A stretch of 64,000 nucleotides of DNA, taken from assembly GCA_027483645.1 (NCBI GenBank), contig JAIXUD010000009.1, positions 1 through 64,000 of the forward strand, read 5' to 3'. Source of the DNA: Sphingobacteriales bacterium. GTDB taxonomy: Bacteria; Bacteroidota; Bacteroidia; Chitinophagales; CAIOSU01. The notes beneath the pieces are model-generated. The model saw only the letters and a program-made list of their open reading frames with translations. It did not search any database and was not told where the DNA came from. Positions 8,432-16,501 of this stretch are shown one piece after another (within the stretch, counting starts at the first letter, position 1; each line of letters opens with the position of its first letter). Made by a program: the position numbers and the translations under genes.

Positions 8432-8992
8432 TTACTCAAAGAAAAACTCGTGTTCCCGCTCTTCTAAATAATTCATTAGTGCAACATTTGTTTCAGGATC
8501 TTCTAATTCAATTTCTTCAAGCTCAAGGCTAGGGAAGAACAACTCAAGTTCAGTTTCATCTAAAGCTACTACTATACCTGAATTCCTCTTGCATTTATTT
8601 CCAATTACATCGCATCGCAATTCTATGCCATCAGGTGTTGACCAAATTCGCCAAGTGCCATTTTTTACATATGTTATATATGTGTCTTCTTCTTCTGCTA
8701 GATATTCCATCAATTCTGCATTTGCATCAATCTGTAGCTCATCATAGCTTTGCAATCCTTGAGCTGCAAGATCTAAGCCTTGATAAAATGCTTCAAAAAA
8801 TTCTTCTTCTTCAATTTCAATTGCTAAACCTGAATTCAATTTGCAATCCCCTCCAATAACATCACATCTAAATTCCAATCCATTAGGGGTGGACCAAATC
8901 CTCCAAGTACCATCCTTCCGAAGAGTACTCATATAAACTTGTAGGTCCTCATTTTCGACACGCGGTTCTTCTTTAGAGCAACTGGTGACCAA
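8432..8992 (-). CDS. Lipoprotein with two copies of an unrecognised Cys-containing domain
   Basis: The protein holds two copies, about 100 residues apart, of a motif of the form GTWRIWSTPxGxExRCDVIG followed by CKxNSG. The spacers between are rich in Glu and Asp. I do not recognise the family; the two Cys per copy may form a disulphide. The listed start is TTG. In the same frame the sequence extends upstream to 9040 and encodes a textbook lipoprotein signal (RKTLLTIIGVCFLAILVTSC), but with no ATG; the only in-frame option there is ATT (9038-9040). An ATG at 9045-9047 is out of frame and hits a stop after three codons. The native start therefore looks damaged, or uses a rare codon. Confidence 0.7.
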   Translation of the reverse strand: MVTSCSKEEPRVENEDLQVYMSTLRKDGTWRIWSTPNGLEFRCDVIGGDCKLNSGLAIEIEEEEFFEAFYQGLDLAAQGLQSYDELQIDANAELMEYLAEEEDTYITYVKNGTWRIWSTPDGIELRCDVIGNKCKRNSGIVVALDETELELFFPSLELEEIELEDPETNVALMNYLEEREHEFFFE

Positions 8993-9203
8993 GATTGCTA
9001 AAAAACAAACACCGATAATTGTTAATAATGTTTTTCTAATAACGCATATTTTGTTTGGGTTAATTACAATATTAATATTTATACGCCAATAATAAAAATA
9101 TTACCATAAAAATTTTAAACCCAAAAATTAAACTTAACATTTAGCTAATTATATGATTATCCCGCATTATTTTTATCAATGACATTTCATCGTAGAATCT
9201 AAC

Positions 9204-9235
9204 AAAAAAGCCGCAACACCCAACGGCATTGCGGC
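9204..9235 (-). terminator. Rho-independent terminator, minus strand
   Basis: Read on the minus strand, GCCGCAA and TTGCGGC (9210-9216 and 9229-9235) form a 7-bp GC-rich stem with a 12-nt loop, followed by six T. It lies 350 bp beyond the isocitrate dehydrogenase stop, after that gene's own terminator. It may stop read-through or end an unrecognised short transcript from 9240-9500. Confidence 0.75.
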
Positions 9236-9510
9236 TTCGCAATATCAAAATCATTAACCAAAGTGAAGCTATTCCATCCTTAGATTAGTAACCCCTACTC
9301 CCTTAAACACTCAACGCCACAGCCCCGCCCAACCCTTGGCTGTGGAAGGGCCTAAACTGAAGGCTGGCTTACTGGCGCATTTTGAACTGTGTAGTTAAGG
9401 CTCAGCCTTTAAACTTCAGTGATGGGGAAATCTGACATCCAGCACAAGTGCATGGTACCTACCAGCTACAAATAGAGAGGCATTACAGCAGTATTAGGCA
9501 ATTAAGAGTA

Positions 9511-9576
9511 AAAAAAATACTGGCCCTTTTGCTTACCCCCGAGCGGACAACAAGGGGTTGGGCAAAAGGGCCAGTA
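9511..9576 (-). terminator. Terminator of the isocitrate dehydrogenase gene
   Basis: A perfect 15-bp stem (TACTGGCCCTTTTGC at 9518-9532 against 9562-9576) encloses a 29-nt loop that itself contains a C/G-rich pairing. It is followed on the minus strand by seven T. It begins 9 bp after the icd stop codon. Confidence 0.9.
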
Positions 9577-9584
9577 CCAAGCCA

Positions 9585-11021
9585 CTATTGGCCTTGGCCA
9601 AGGGAAAATGCGGGAATGCCGTTAAACTCATAAAGGTTTTCCGTCTTTATGGTATCAATACCCAGTTTGTGGGCATTAAGCAGCAAATGTGCTATAGCGT
9701 CTTTTGCAAGCTGCTTGCCTTGTACAGGTTTAAATCGGCAACGCCAATGATCGGTACAAAACGTTTCTTCAAAACCATCGGGCCACACCTTTATGCCACG
9801 GTTGGTTATCATGCTCAGTATTACTTTGTTTTCCATCTCCAATTGTAATAGCAGCGCAGCTACCTCGTTAGGGTCGGTAGTGGGGTGATGTACAAAAACA
9901 TCTACGCCCACCAGCTCTTTTTTGCTTGGCGCCTTACGCTTATATTCAGGCAGTTTCAATGTTGTTTTGGCATAAGTTACAGGCTTTAGTACCGTTGGCT
10001 TTTGGCCTAAGTTTGCAATTACCGCATCGGCAAACTCGCTAGTGCCTACCTTTAGTTTGCTTGTACCTTCTTTATAGATGTCGTAAGTATGCGTTCCGTC
10101 TTCAATGGTTTTTAGCCAAGCGTTTTGCACCTTTTCTGCCACCTCTGTTTGGCCGATATGGTTCAACATCATAATAGCACCTTGCAGCAATCCGGAGGGG
10201 TTGGCCAAGTTTTGACCGGCCCTGCGCGGCGCCGAGCCATGTATTGCCTCAAACATGGCGCATTCGCTGCCAATATTGGCCGAGCCAGCTAAGCCCACCG
10301 AGCCTGCTATTTGCGCTGCCACGTCTGATAGTACATCGCCATACAGGTTGGGCATTACAAGTACATCAAATACTTCTGGTGTATCGGCCATTTTGGCGGC
10401 ACCTATATCAATAATCCAGTGTTCGTTCTCTATCTCCGGGTATTCAACAGCTATCTCATCAAACACTTTATGAAACAGGCCATCGGTTTGTTTCATTATG
10501 TTGTCTTTGGTAAAGCAGGTTACCTTCTTGCGCTTGTATTGGCGGGCATATTCAAAAGCATAGCGTACTATCTTCTCACATCCTGGGCGGCTTATTAGTT
10601 TTAGGCATTGTACCACCTCATCGGTTTGCTGATGCTCAATACCTGCGTATAAGTCTTCCTCATTTTCGCGCACTATTACTATATCCATTTGTGGATGCTT
10701 GGTTTTCACAAATGGGTGTAGGCTCATACAAGGGCGCACATTGCTATATAGGCCTAAAAACTTACGGGTAGTTACGTTCAGGCTTTTGTACCCACCTCCT
10801 TGTGGGGTTGTAATAGGGGCTTTTAAAAATACCTTGTTGCGCCTAATTACATCCCACGATTCGCGAGCAATGCCAGCCGTGTTGCCTGCTAGGTACACCT
10901 GCTCGCCCACCTCAATTTCCTCTATTTCAATTTGCGCGCCCGCTGCAATGATAATCTTTAGCGTGGCATCCATAATTTCAGGGCCTATTCCATCTCCTTT
11001 TGCAACCGTTATCTTTTGCAT
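9585..11021 (-). CDS. icd: NADP-dependent isocitrate dehydrogenase, long form
   Basis: The enzyme oxidatively decarboxylates isocitrate to 2-oxoglutarate in the TCA cycle. At 478 residues it carries the extra C-terminal region (about residues 350-478, from KELVGVDVFVHHPT on) of the Thermus/Rickettsia-type long enzymes, in addition to the standard decarboxylating dehydrogenase core. Core markers are KGDGIGPEIMDATL at the N-terminus, TRKFLGLYSNVRP, and NLYGDVLSDVAAQIAGS, which holds the metal-binding Asp residues. It is monocistronic: a strong terminator follows, and a LysR gene diverges 101 bp upstream and could regulate it. Confidence 0.93.
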   Translation of the reverse strand: MQKITVAKGDGIGPEIMDATLKIIIAAGAQIEIEEIEVGEQVYLAGNTAGIARESWDVIRRNKVFLKAPITTPQGGGYKSLNVTTRKFLGLYSNVRPCMSLHPFVKTKHPQMDIVIVRENEEDLYAGIEHQQTDEVVQCLKLISRPGCEKIVRYAFEYARQYKRKKVTCFTKDNIMKQTDGLFHKVFDEIAVEYPEIENEHWIIDIGAAKMADTPEVFDVLVMPNLYGDVLSDVAAQIAGSVGLAGSANIGSECAMFEAIHGSAPRRAGQNLANPSGLLQGAIMMLNHIGQTEVAEKVQNAWLKTIEDGTHTYDIYKEGTSKLKVGTSEFADAVIANLGQKPTVLKPVTYAKTTLKLPEYKRKAPSKKELVGVDVFVHHPTTDPNEVAALLLQLEMENKVILSMITNRGIKVWPDGFEETFCTDHWRCRFKPVQGKQLAKDAIAHLLLNAHKLGIDTIKTENLYEFNGIPAFSLGQGQ

Positions 11022-11122
11022 TTAGCTTCAATGTTTTTAGGGTTAAATTTTCAACTGCAAAGTTGCACAACACCATTATCATTATTCATTTATCTTTACT
11101 ATGCCAACCATAAGGCTTTGTT

Positions 11123-12040
11123 ATGAACTATACCATTCGTCAATTGCAGATATTACTTAAAGTGGCCCAAAAACAAAGTATTACAAAAGCCGCAACAGAA
11201 TTGCACCTTACCCAGCCCGCCGTATCAATGCAGCTAAAAAACCTTCAGGCACAATTTAATATTCCACTATTTGAGGTAATAGGCCGGCGCACCTACATCA
11301 CTGAGTTCGGTAGCAAGATTGTGCAGGCCGCGGAAGAGATTATGAGGGAGGTGGAGGCTATTGATTATCATGCACACGCCTATAAAGGTCTATTGACCGG
11401 TACGCTTAAAATTTCAGTAGTATCAACCGGTAAGTATGTAATGCCATACTTTTTGACTGATTTCCTTAAAAAACATGAAGGCATTGAGCTAATAATGGAT
11501 GTAACCAATAAAGCTCAGGTAGTGGAAAGCTTAGAAAAGAATGAAGTGGATTTCTCATTGGTATCGGTATTGCCTTTGCATCTGCAGTTATGCAAAGAGC
11601 CACTCATGGAGAATAAGCTATTTGTTGTAGCCAATAGCGCTCAACAATACACTACTGCCATAAGCCCACAGGGTTTGCTAGAGGAGTTGCCTTTAATTTA
11701 TAGAGAGCAAGGCTCGGGCACCCGCTATGTTATGGAGCAGTTTATAAATGCCAATAACTTAGCGGTAAAGAAAAAAATGGAGCTGACCTCAAACGAGGCG
11801 GTGAAACAAGCTGTTTTAGCTGGTTTAGGAGTTTCAATAATGCCACTAATTGGGATTAGAAGCGAGCTTGCCAGTGGTGAGTTGCAAATAATACCCATAG
11901 AGGGTTTTCCCATTAAATCGACTTGGTACCTTGTTTGGCAAGAGGGCAAGGCCTTCTCGCCCGTATCAGCCCAATACTTAAAGCACCTGCGAGAAGAGAA
12001 GGAGCGAATAATGCAAGAGCGTTTTGGATGGGTAAGCTAA
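11123..12040 (+). CDS. LysR family transcriptional regulator
   Basis: The 305-residue protein starts with a winged helix-turn-helix (MNYTIRQLQILLKVAQKQS, then ITKAATELHLTQPAVSMQLK). A periplasmic-binding-type effector domain follows, with the usual GSGTR phosphate/anion-loop motif (EQGSGTRYVMEQF) and EAVKQAVLAGLGVSIMP. The effector is unknown; the GSGTR loop resembles CysB/CbbR-like members. It is divergent from icd across a 101-bp spacer, so autoregulation and control of icd are plausible but unproven. A TATCTTTA box (11091-11098) may be its promoter. Confidence 0.9.
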   Translation: MNYTIRQLQILLKVAQKQSITKAATELHLTQPAVSMQLKNLQAQFNIPLFEVIGRRTYITEFGSKIVQAAEEIMREVEAIDYHAHAYKGLLTGTLKISVVSTGKYVMPYFLTDFLKKHEGIELIMDVTNKAQVVESLEKNEVDFSLVSVLPLHLQLCKEPLMENKLFVVANSAQQYTTAISPQGLLEELPLIYREQGSGTRYVMEQFINANNLAVKKKMELTSNEAVKQAVLAGLGVSIMPLIGIRSELASGELQIIPIEGFPIKSTWYLVWQEGKAFSPVSAQYLKHLREEKERIMQERFGWVS

Positions 12041-12172
12041 CATCCTGATACACCGAACCAAGTCGCCACAGCTACCACGCTTTCCACACGGTTCTGCATG
12101 ACACTTTATATTGTTGACATTAGAGACCATAAACCTCGTTAAGTTTGTGCAATCCAAATTATCTTTGCCCTT

Positions 12173-13189
12173 ATGACCATCCTTGAGCACCACTCCCTCC
12201 TACCCTACAACACCTTCGGGCTGGAAGCCAAGGCACGCTACTTTGTGGAGGTAGCAAGTATTGAGGAACTGCGAGAAGTACTGAATAATGAGCGGTTGAA
12301 AGGGATGCCACGCTTTATACTAGGTGGCGGCAGCAACATCTTGCTCACCAAGGACTTTGATGGGCTGGTTATTAAAAACAGCCTAAATGGCATTGAAACG
12401 ATCAAGGAAGATGATGATCACGTTTGGCTAAAATGCGGCAGCGGTGAGGCATGGCATAGCCTAGTGCTACATACCATTGAGTTGGGGTTGAGTGGCATCG
12501 AAAACCTATCGTTAATACCGGGCCAAATGGGAGCTGCACCTATGCAAAACATTGGCGCCTACGGTGTGGAGCTGGAGGCCGTGTTTGAATCGCTAGAGGC
12601 GGTGGATATGAATACCGGAGAGGTGCGTGTTTTTACCAAAGATGAGTGCCTCTTTGGCTACCGGGAAAGCGTTTTCAAAACCACGCTCAAAGGCCAATAC
12701 TGTATTGTGAGCGTTACCATGCGGCTTAACAAGCTCCCCAAATTCAACATTAGCTATGGCGACATAAAGCGCACGCTAGACGATATGCGCATATGGGAGC
12801 CTACGGTAAAAGCAGTAAGCGATGCCGTTATCAAAATACGCCAAAGCAAACTACCCGACCCTAAGGTACTGGGCAATAGTGGCAGCTTCTTTAAAAACCC
12901 CGAGATACCAAAGGCACAGTTTGATGCCTTGCAAGCCTACTATCCATTGATACCTAACTTCCCGCTACCCAATGAAATGGTAAAGGTACCCGCGGGCTGG
13001 CTAATAGAGCAATGCGGCTGGAAGGGCAAGCGCGTGGGCAACACTGGCAGCCATTCGCAACAGGCACTGGTACTGGTAAATTACGGTGGTGCCACAGGAG
13101 CAGAAATATACCAACTGGCGCTGGATATACAAGCGTCGGTGAAAGAGAAATTCGGTATTACTATAGTGCCTGAGGTGAATGTGGTTTAA
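12173..13189 (+). CDS. murB: UDP-N-acetylenolpyruvoylglucosamine reductase
   Basis: MurB is an FAD flavoenzyme that reduces the enolpyruvyl ether to UDP-N-acetylmuramate in peptidoglycan synthesis. The 338-residue length fits type I MurB. FILGGGSNILL and GQMGAAPMQNIGAYGVEL bind FAD (the second is usually GTVGAAP). YRESVFK follows, and LGNSGSFFKNP holds the catalytic Ser. PEVNVV near the C-terminus supplies the Glu. A TATCTTTG promoter box lies at 12160-12167, 6 bp before the ATG, which implies a very short leader or an upstream start site. Confidence 0.95.
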   Translation: MTILEHHSLLPYNTFGLEAKARYFVEVASIEELREVLNNERLKGMPRFILGGGSNILLTKDFDGLVIKNSLNGIETIKEDDDHVWLKCGSGEAWHSLVLHTIELGLSGIENLSLIPGQMGAAPMQNIGAYGVELEAVFESLEAVDMNTGEVRVFTKDECLFGYRESVFKTTLKGQYCIVSVTMRLNKLPKFNISYGDIKRTLDDMRIWEPTVKAVSDAVIKIRQSKLPDPKVLGNSGSFFKNPEIPKAQFDALQAYYPLIPNFPLPNEMVKVPAGWLIEQCGWKGKRVGNTGSHSQQALVLVNYGGATGAEIYQLALDIQASVKEKFGITIVPEVNVV

Positions 13190-13329
13190 TAACTGACTAT
13201 TCCGCAATTGTAGTGTTATTGCCACATACTGCAACAATTCAAGGGTAGCTTACTAGTCATTCTCCCCCAAATAACAATTGTTTTCCCTAAGGCACGCTGT
13301 TTGAAGTATTGGTATCGATCATTCAATAG

Positions 13330-13575
13330 ATGCCTATGATACTTCAACTGAATCCTACCATATTGGTGGAAACTCCATTGGGCAGTGGCCATGCTATTTT
13401 CATCATTGATTATGGTATCCACCAAAACACCTGCTGGGTGGTTGCCTTGGCTGAAAATGGCGTGGTAAAGCATTTTGACTGCAACGACATCATTTTGGCC
13501 GTGAACTATACTTATGGGGTTAACCTGCGCCAAAACACCAACCATCCTGAGGAGCGAAAAACAAAAAAACCTTAA
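13330..13575 (+). CDS. Small conserved Bacteroidota protein
   Basis: The 81-residue protein (core MILQLNPTILVETPLGSGHAIFIIDYG, then CWVVALAENGVVKHFD) resembles a small, widely conserved Bacteroidota protein that I remember as beginning with ILQLNPTIPLDTPKGKG and ending with a Trp-Val-Val strand. Function is unknown. The start may be the second Met (13336), which matches that N-terminus better. The tail after YTYGVNLRQN is Lys/Asn rich and poorly conserved. It lies between murB and the EEP gene in the same direction. Confidence 0.7.
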   Translation: MPMILQLNPTILVETPLGSGHAIFIIDYGIHQNTCWVVALAENGVVKHFDCNDIILAVNYTYGVNLRQNTNHPEERKTKKP

Positions 13576-13634
13576 CAAACCAAATAAGTACATTCTTATT
13601 ATTTCGCTTAAGTTTGCTTACATAATATTGTACC

Positions 13635-14477
13635 ATGCCCAAGCTCTTTTTTTGCTTATTACTTTTGTTTCCTCTCGGCATACTAGCTAATAGCGTGGAA
13701 GTTACCTCAATGAGCTTCAATATACGCATGAACACTGCCAGCGATGGCAACAATGCATGGCCCAACAGAAAAGAATGGGTGGCCGACATTATTGTTAAAA
13801 GCGAAGCGGGTATTATCGGCCTGCAGGAAGTGAAGCCCGACCAAAAGCAAGACCTCATCAAAGCGCTTAAGGGCTACGGGCACTATGGCGTTGGGCGAGA
13901 CGATGGTATTGACAAAGGCGAGCATTGCCTCATCTTCTATCGTAAGAGCCAATATGCCCTGCTGGATAGCGGCACTTTCTGGCTTTCAAAAAAACTACAC
14001 AACCCAGGCAGCAAAAGCTGGGATGCCGCCATAACCCGCATTTGTAGTTGGGTGAAGCTGAGAGAGCTGCAAACGGGCCGGGAGCTGTACTTCTTCAATA
14101 CCCACTTCGATCATAAGGGAGAGGAAGCACGATACTACAGTATACTACTCCTAAAGAAACAAATAAGGGAGATGACTGGCAGCCTACCAGTGATAGTTGC
14201 TGGAGATTTCAACTTTAACCCCGATGCCCGGCCCTATGCAGAAATCAATAGTACCTCATCGGGCTATGTGCTGTATGATGCCTTCCAAATAACCCAAGAG
14301 AAGAAGGGAGAGCACACCTGCTGTGGTTTTGATGTGGAGCAACCCCACAACCAACGGATTGATTATATACTGGTAAATGAAGCCTGCACCGTAAAGCAAT
14401 ACCAAGTAACCACTGAATCGAAGAAAGGCTACTACCCTTCTGACCATTTACCAGTGGTGTGTAAGATTACATTTTGA
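13635..14477 (+). CDS. Secreted endonuclease/exonuclease/phosphatase family protein
   Basis: The 280-residue protein has a signal peptide (FFCLLLLFPLGILANS) and the EEP fold: SFNIRMN at the start, the metal-binding Glu in GLQEVKP, FFNTHFDHKG with the active-site His, AGDFNFNP and the C-terminal SDHLPVV. Enzymes of this type cleave phosphodiester or phosphomonoester bonds with a divalent metal. The substrate (extracellular DNA, inositol phosphate or sphingomyelin) cannot be assigned. It is followed by a bidirectional terminator. Confidence 0.9.
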   Translation: MPKLFFCLLLLFPLGILANSVEVTSMSFNIRMNTASDGNNAWPNRKEWVADIIVKSEAGIIGLQEVKPDQKQDLIKALKGYGHYGVGRDDGIDKGEHCLIFYRKSQYALLDSGTFWLSKKLHNPGSKSWDAAITRICSWVKLRELQTGRELYFFNTHFDHKGEEARYYSILLLKKQIREMTGSLPVIVAGDFNFNPDARPYAEINSTSSGYVLYDAFQITQEKKGEHTCCGFDVEQPHNQRIDYILVNEACTVKQYQVTTESKKGYYPSDHLPVVCKITF

Positions 14478-14520
14478 GGTAAATCGCTTAAACTGTGTAA
14501 CAGTAATCATCAACAAACAA

Positions 14521-14560
14521 AAAGGCGATGCCCCAACCGGAACATCGCCTTATATTTTTT
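14521..14560. terminator. Bidirectional terminator between convergent genes
   Basis: GGCGATG (14524-14530) pairs with CATCGCC (14543-14549) around a 12-nt loop. On the plus strand it is followed by TTATATTTTTT. On the minus strand the stem is followed by a T-run from the A-tract at 14517-14523. It serves both the EEP gene and the sigma factor gene. Confidence 0.85.
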
Positions 14561-14574
14561 CACTTAACTAGGTA

Positions 14575-15081
14575 TCAAGGCTTATACTGTTCTAACTTGC
14601 CTTTCAATTCTTTACGGGCAAAAAAGATGCGGCTCTTCACGGTTCCTAGTGGCAAACGTAGCTCCTCGGCAATTTCGTGGTATTTGTAACCTTCAAAGTG
14701 CATCATAAAAGGTACACGGAACTCCTCACCCAAACTCTTGATGGCGTTTTTCATATCGTCCATCACAAACTTGGCCGTAGCCTCGTTTTCAGTAAGTACC
14801 GACGGCGAATTCAAGTAAAACAGGTTATCGGTAGTATCAATAATAGTATTACGTTTCAGCTTGCGGCGATAGTTGTTAATGAAGATGTTCTTCATTATGG
14901 TAAACAACCAAGCCTTTAGATTAGTACCATCCTGAAACTTGTCTCGGTTGGATAATGCACGAAACAACGTGTCTTGTATCAAATCATTTGCTTCTTCCAT
15001 ATTCTTGGTAAGGTTTAAAGCAAATGGCCTTAGTGGAGCGGCATAACTTGTAACAACGCTATCAAATTCCTGACTGTTCAT
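14575..15081 (-). CDS. ECF-type RNA polymerase sigma factor
   Basis: The 168-residue protein has region 2 (ANDLIQDTLFRALSNRDKF then LKAWLFTIMKNIFINNYRR) and region 4 (FMMHFEGYKYHEIAEELRLP then GTVKSRIFFARKEL), without region 1 or 3, as in extracytoplasmic-function sigma factors. No anti-sigma factor gene is adjacent. Directly upstream on the same strand is a CarH-like MerR gene. The promoter region has TATCTTTA (15102-15109 on the minus strand) with a TTG 20 bp further upstream inside an AAACAA/TTGTTT box. The MerR protein or a paralogue may control it, which is inference. Confidence 0.93.
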   Translation of the reverse strand: MNSQEFDSVVTSYAAPLRPFALNLTKNMEEANDLIQDTLFRALSNRDKFQDGTNLKAWLFTIMKNIFINNYRRKLKRNTIIDTTDNLFYLNSPSVLTENEATAKFVMDDMKNAIKSLGEEFRVPFMMHFEGYKYHEIAEELRLPLGTVKSRIFFARKELKGKLEQYKP

Positions 15082-15126
15082 AATCTCCTTGTTTAGTATT
15101 GTAAAGATAAGCTAGAAATATTTACC

Positions 15127-15170
15127 AAACAACCGTTTGTTTAATCTTTTTGTGTTTTTGTTAAACAAAA
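15127..15170 (-). promoter_or_regulatory. Candidate operator boxes overlapping the sigma factor promoter
   Basis: Three related words occur: AAACAA (15127-15132), GTTTGTTTAA (15135-15144) and TTAAACAAAA (15161-15170). The second and third form an inverted repeat of at least 9 bp with a 16-bp spacer; the first and second form another with a short spacer. The likely -33 TTG of the sigma factor promoter falls inside the first box. Related TTGTTTAA/TTAAACA boxes lie upstream of the neighbouring MerR gene. Confidence 0.5.
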
Positions 15171-15400
15171 CTTTTTCTAGAGGTTTCTATCCTGGCATTT
15201 CAACATGCCAAGACACCGCAATAATAACGCCGAAACGGCTATAGGGAGGGGTTTTTTGAAGGATCATGACAACCATTACATGTCATTGCCAAACCTGTGC
15301 TATTGAAACATAACACTTCCCGCCTTTTTAGAAGGGATATGTTTCGAATTAATGTAAATAATAGGAGTTTCTCAATTGCACAACAAGGGGAAACCAGTCT
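15171..15400. other. Spacer between the MerR gene and the sigma factor operator
   Basis: No gene is supported here. Short imperfect pairings (for example AACATGCCAAGAC near 15200) do not form a convincing terminator. The region keeps the sigma factor on its own promoter. Confidence 0.5.
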
Positions 15401-16306
15401 CTAGTTGCTATGATATACCGGTGCACGGAAGACATCTAGGCGTTCCAAAGCCTCATTAATAGTGGCTATTACCAATACATTGCTGGGCAAATCAAAAGAT
15501 TGCTTAAGCACCTGTTGCCCAGCCAGCCAAATTTCCGAATTGGGAAATTGATTGGACAAGTCGTAGATGTAATGTTGCAATTCTTCTTCAGATTTAGATG
15601 CGGTAATGTATGTAAACAAATACTTAGGCTGGTGCACCTGGTGAATGGCACTTAAATCGGCCGTAGGCACATTTACCCCTAAGTATATAGCCCTGCGCCT
15701 GCGTGTACGCAGTAAGTAGCACATAAAGAGCAGACCTATTTCATGATATTCCCCCTCAGGGCAAAAAAGCAGGAAGGTGTTCTCTGGGCCACTTAGGGGG
15801 TTCAATTGCCCATCAATAGCCACTATCAGCTTTTGGCGTATCATATTACTAATGAAATGCTCCTGCCCGGGGTATATAGCACCTGTTATCCACATAATTC
15901 CCACCTTCTCCATGAATGGGAAGATAAGCGACACCATGGTTTTCTCGAAGCCATGCCGCAATATACTAGTGGAAATAAGCTTTTCGAAACGCTCTTCATC
16001 TAGCTCAATCATCGATATGGTAAGAGCTACCAGCTGCTGATCTTCCTTATTATCCATATCGGTTGCCAGCCTAACTTCATTGGATAACTCCTCCAAGCTT
16101 AGCTGTGCAATCTTTGAAATTTTGTAGCCATAATTATTGAGCAGGCTTATGTTAAGCAGCTTGCGCAAGTCGGCATCATTGTAATATCTAATGTTGGTAT
16201 TGGTACGCTGGGGTTGGATAATATTGTAGCGTTGCTCCCAAATGCGCAATGTGTGGGCCTTAACCCCAGATAAACGCTCCAAATCTTTTATAGAATAATT
16301 GGCCAT
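15401..16306 (-). CDS. MerR family regulator with cobalamin-binding domain, CarH-like
   Basis: The 301-residue protein joins an N-terminal MerR winged helix (YSIKDLERLSGVKAHTLRIWEQRY) to a four-helix cap and a B12-binding Rossmann domain. The cap has Trp139 and Glu149-His150, matching the W-x9-EH signature of CarH photoreceptors. The Rossmann domain has His188 in EYHEIG, the lower axial cobalt ligand motif. CarH proteins bind adenosylcobalamin in the dark, repress carotenoid or light-response genes, and release DNA on illumination. No carotenoid gene is in this window; the neighbour is an ECF sigma factor. The gene has inverted TTGTTTAA boxes upstream, suggesting autoregulation. Confidence 0.88.
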   Translation of the reverse strand: MANYSIKDLERLSGVKAHTLRIWEQRYNIIQPQRTNTNIRYYNDADLRKLLNISLLNNYGYKISKIAQLSLEELSNEVRLATDMDNKEDQQLVALTISMIELDEERFEKLISTSILRHGFEKTMVSLIFPFMEKVGIMWITGAIYPGQEHFISNMIRQKLIVAIDGQLNPLSGPENTFLLFCPEGEYHEIGLLFMCYLLRTRRRRAIYLGVNVPTADLSAIHQVHQPKYLFTYITASKSEEELQHYIYDLSNQFPNSEIWLAGQQVLKQSFDLPSNVLVIATINEALERLDVFRAPVYHSN

Positions 16307-16429
16307 AACTTAACCTCCATCTTACATTTCTCGGATTTTACTATTGCTGCACTAAAGCGGCAAAATCAAATCCATCCAATTAAATAGCAAACCAATGCAA
16401 ATAATAACAAAGCAAACGTACTGTGACTT

Positions 16430-16463
16430 GTTTGTTTAATAAAGCAATGTTAAACATTAAACA
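16430..16463 (-). promoter_or_regulatory. Candidate operator upstream of the CarH-like gene
   Basis: TTGTTTAA (16432-16439) and TTAAACA (16450-16456) form an inverted repeat with a 10-bp spacer, and a second direct TTAAACA follows at 16457-16463. The site is about 125 bp upstream of the MerR start, in the spacer after a hypothetical gene. The same words occur upstream of the sigma factor gene. Confidence 0.5.
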
Positions 16464-16488
16464 GGAGAAATCAACAAAAAGTTGCGGC

Positions 16489-16497
16489 GGGGGGGGG
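16489..16497. repeat. G9 homopolymer next to a stop codon
   Basis: Nine consecutive G lie 5 bp beyond the stop of the minus-strand gene at 16502 and upstream of the MerR operator. Tracts of this length can slip, but this one is outside any coding frame. Confidence 0.8.
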
Positions 16498-16501
16498 TAT
16501 A

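Larger units (their letters stand above)
8993..9584. other. 592-bp spacer holding two minus-strand terminators
   Basis: The right part of this spacer carries the isocitrate dehydrogenase terminator (9511-9576), and the middle a second terminator (9204-9235). The left 48 bp encode the signal peptide of the neighbouring lipoprotein. The 9240-9500 stretch shows no supported gene on either strand. Confidence 0.6.

Noticed and set aside
9448-9633. Plus-strand open frame across the icd terminator
   Set aside because: It spans the 15-bp stem and the end of icd, and has no family.
16489-16497. Phase-variable promoter or coding tract (G9)
   Set aside because: It lies outside any frame and not at a promoter spacing that would clearly matter; kept only as a repeat feature.
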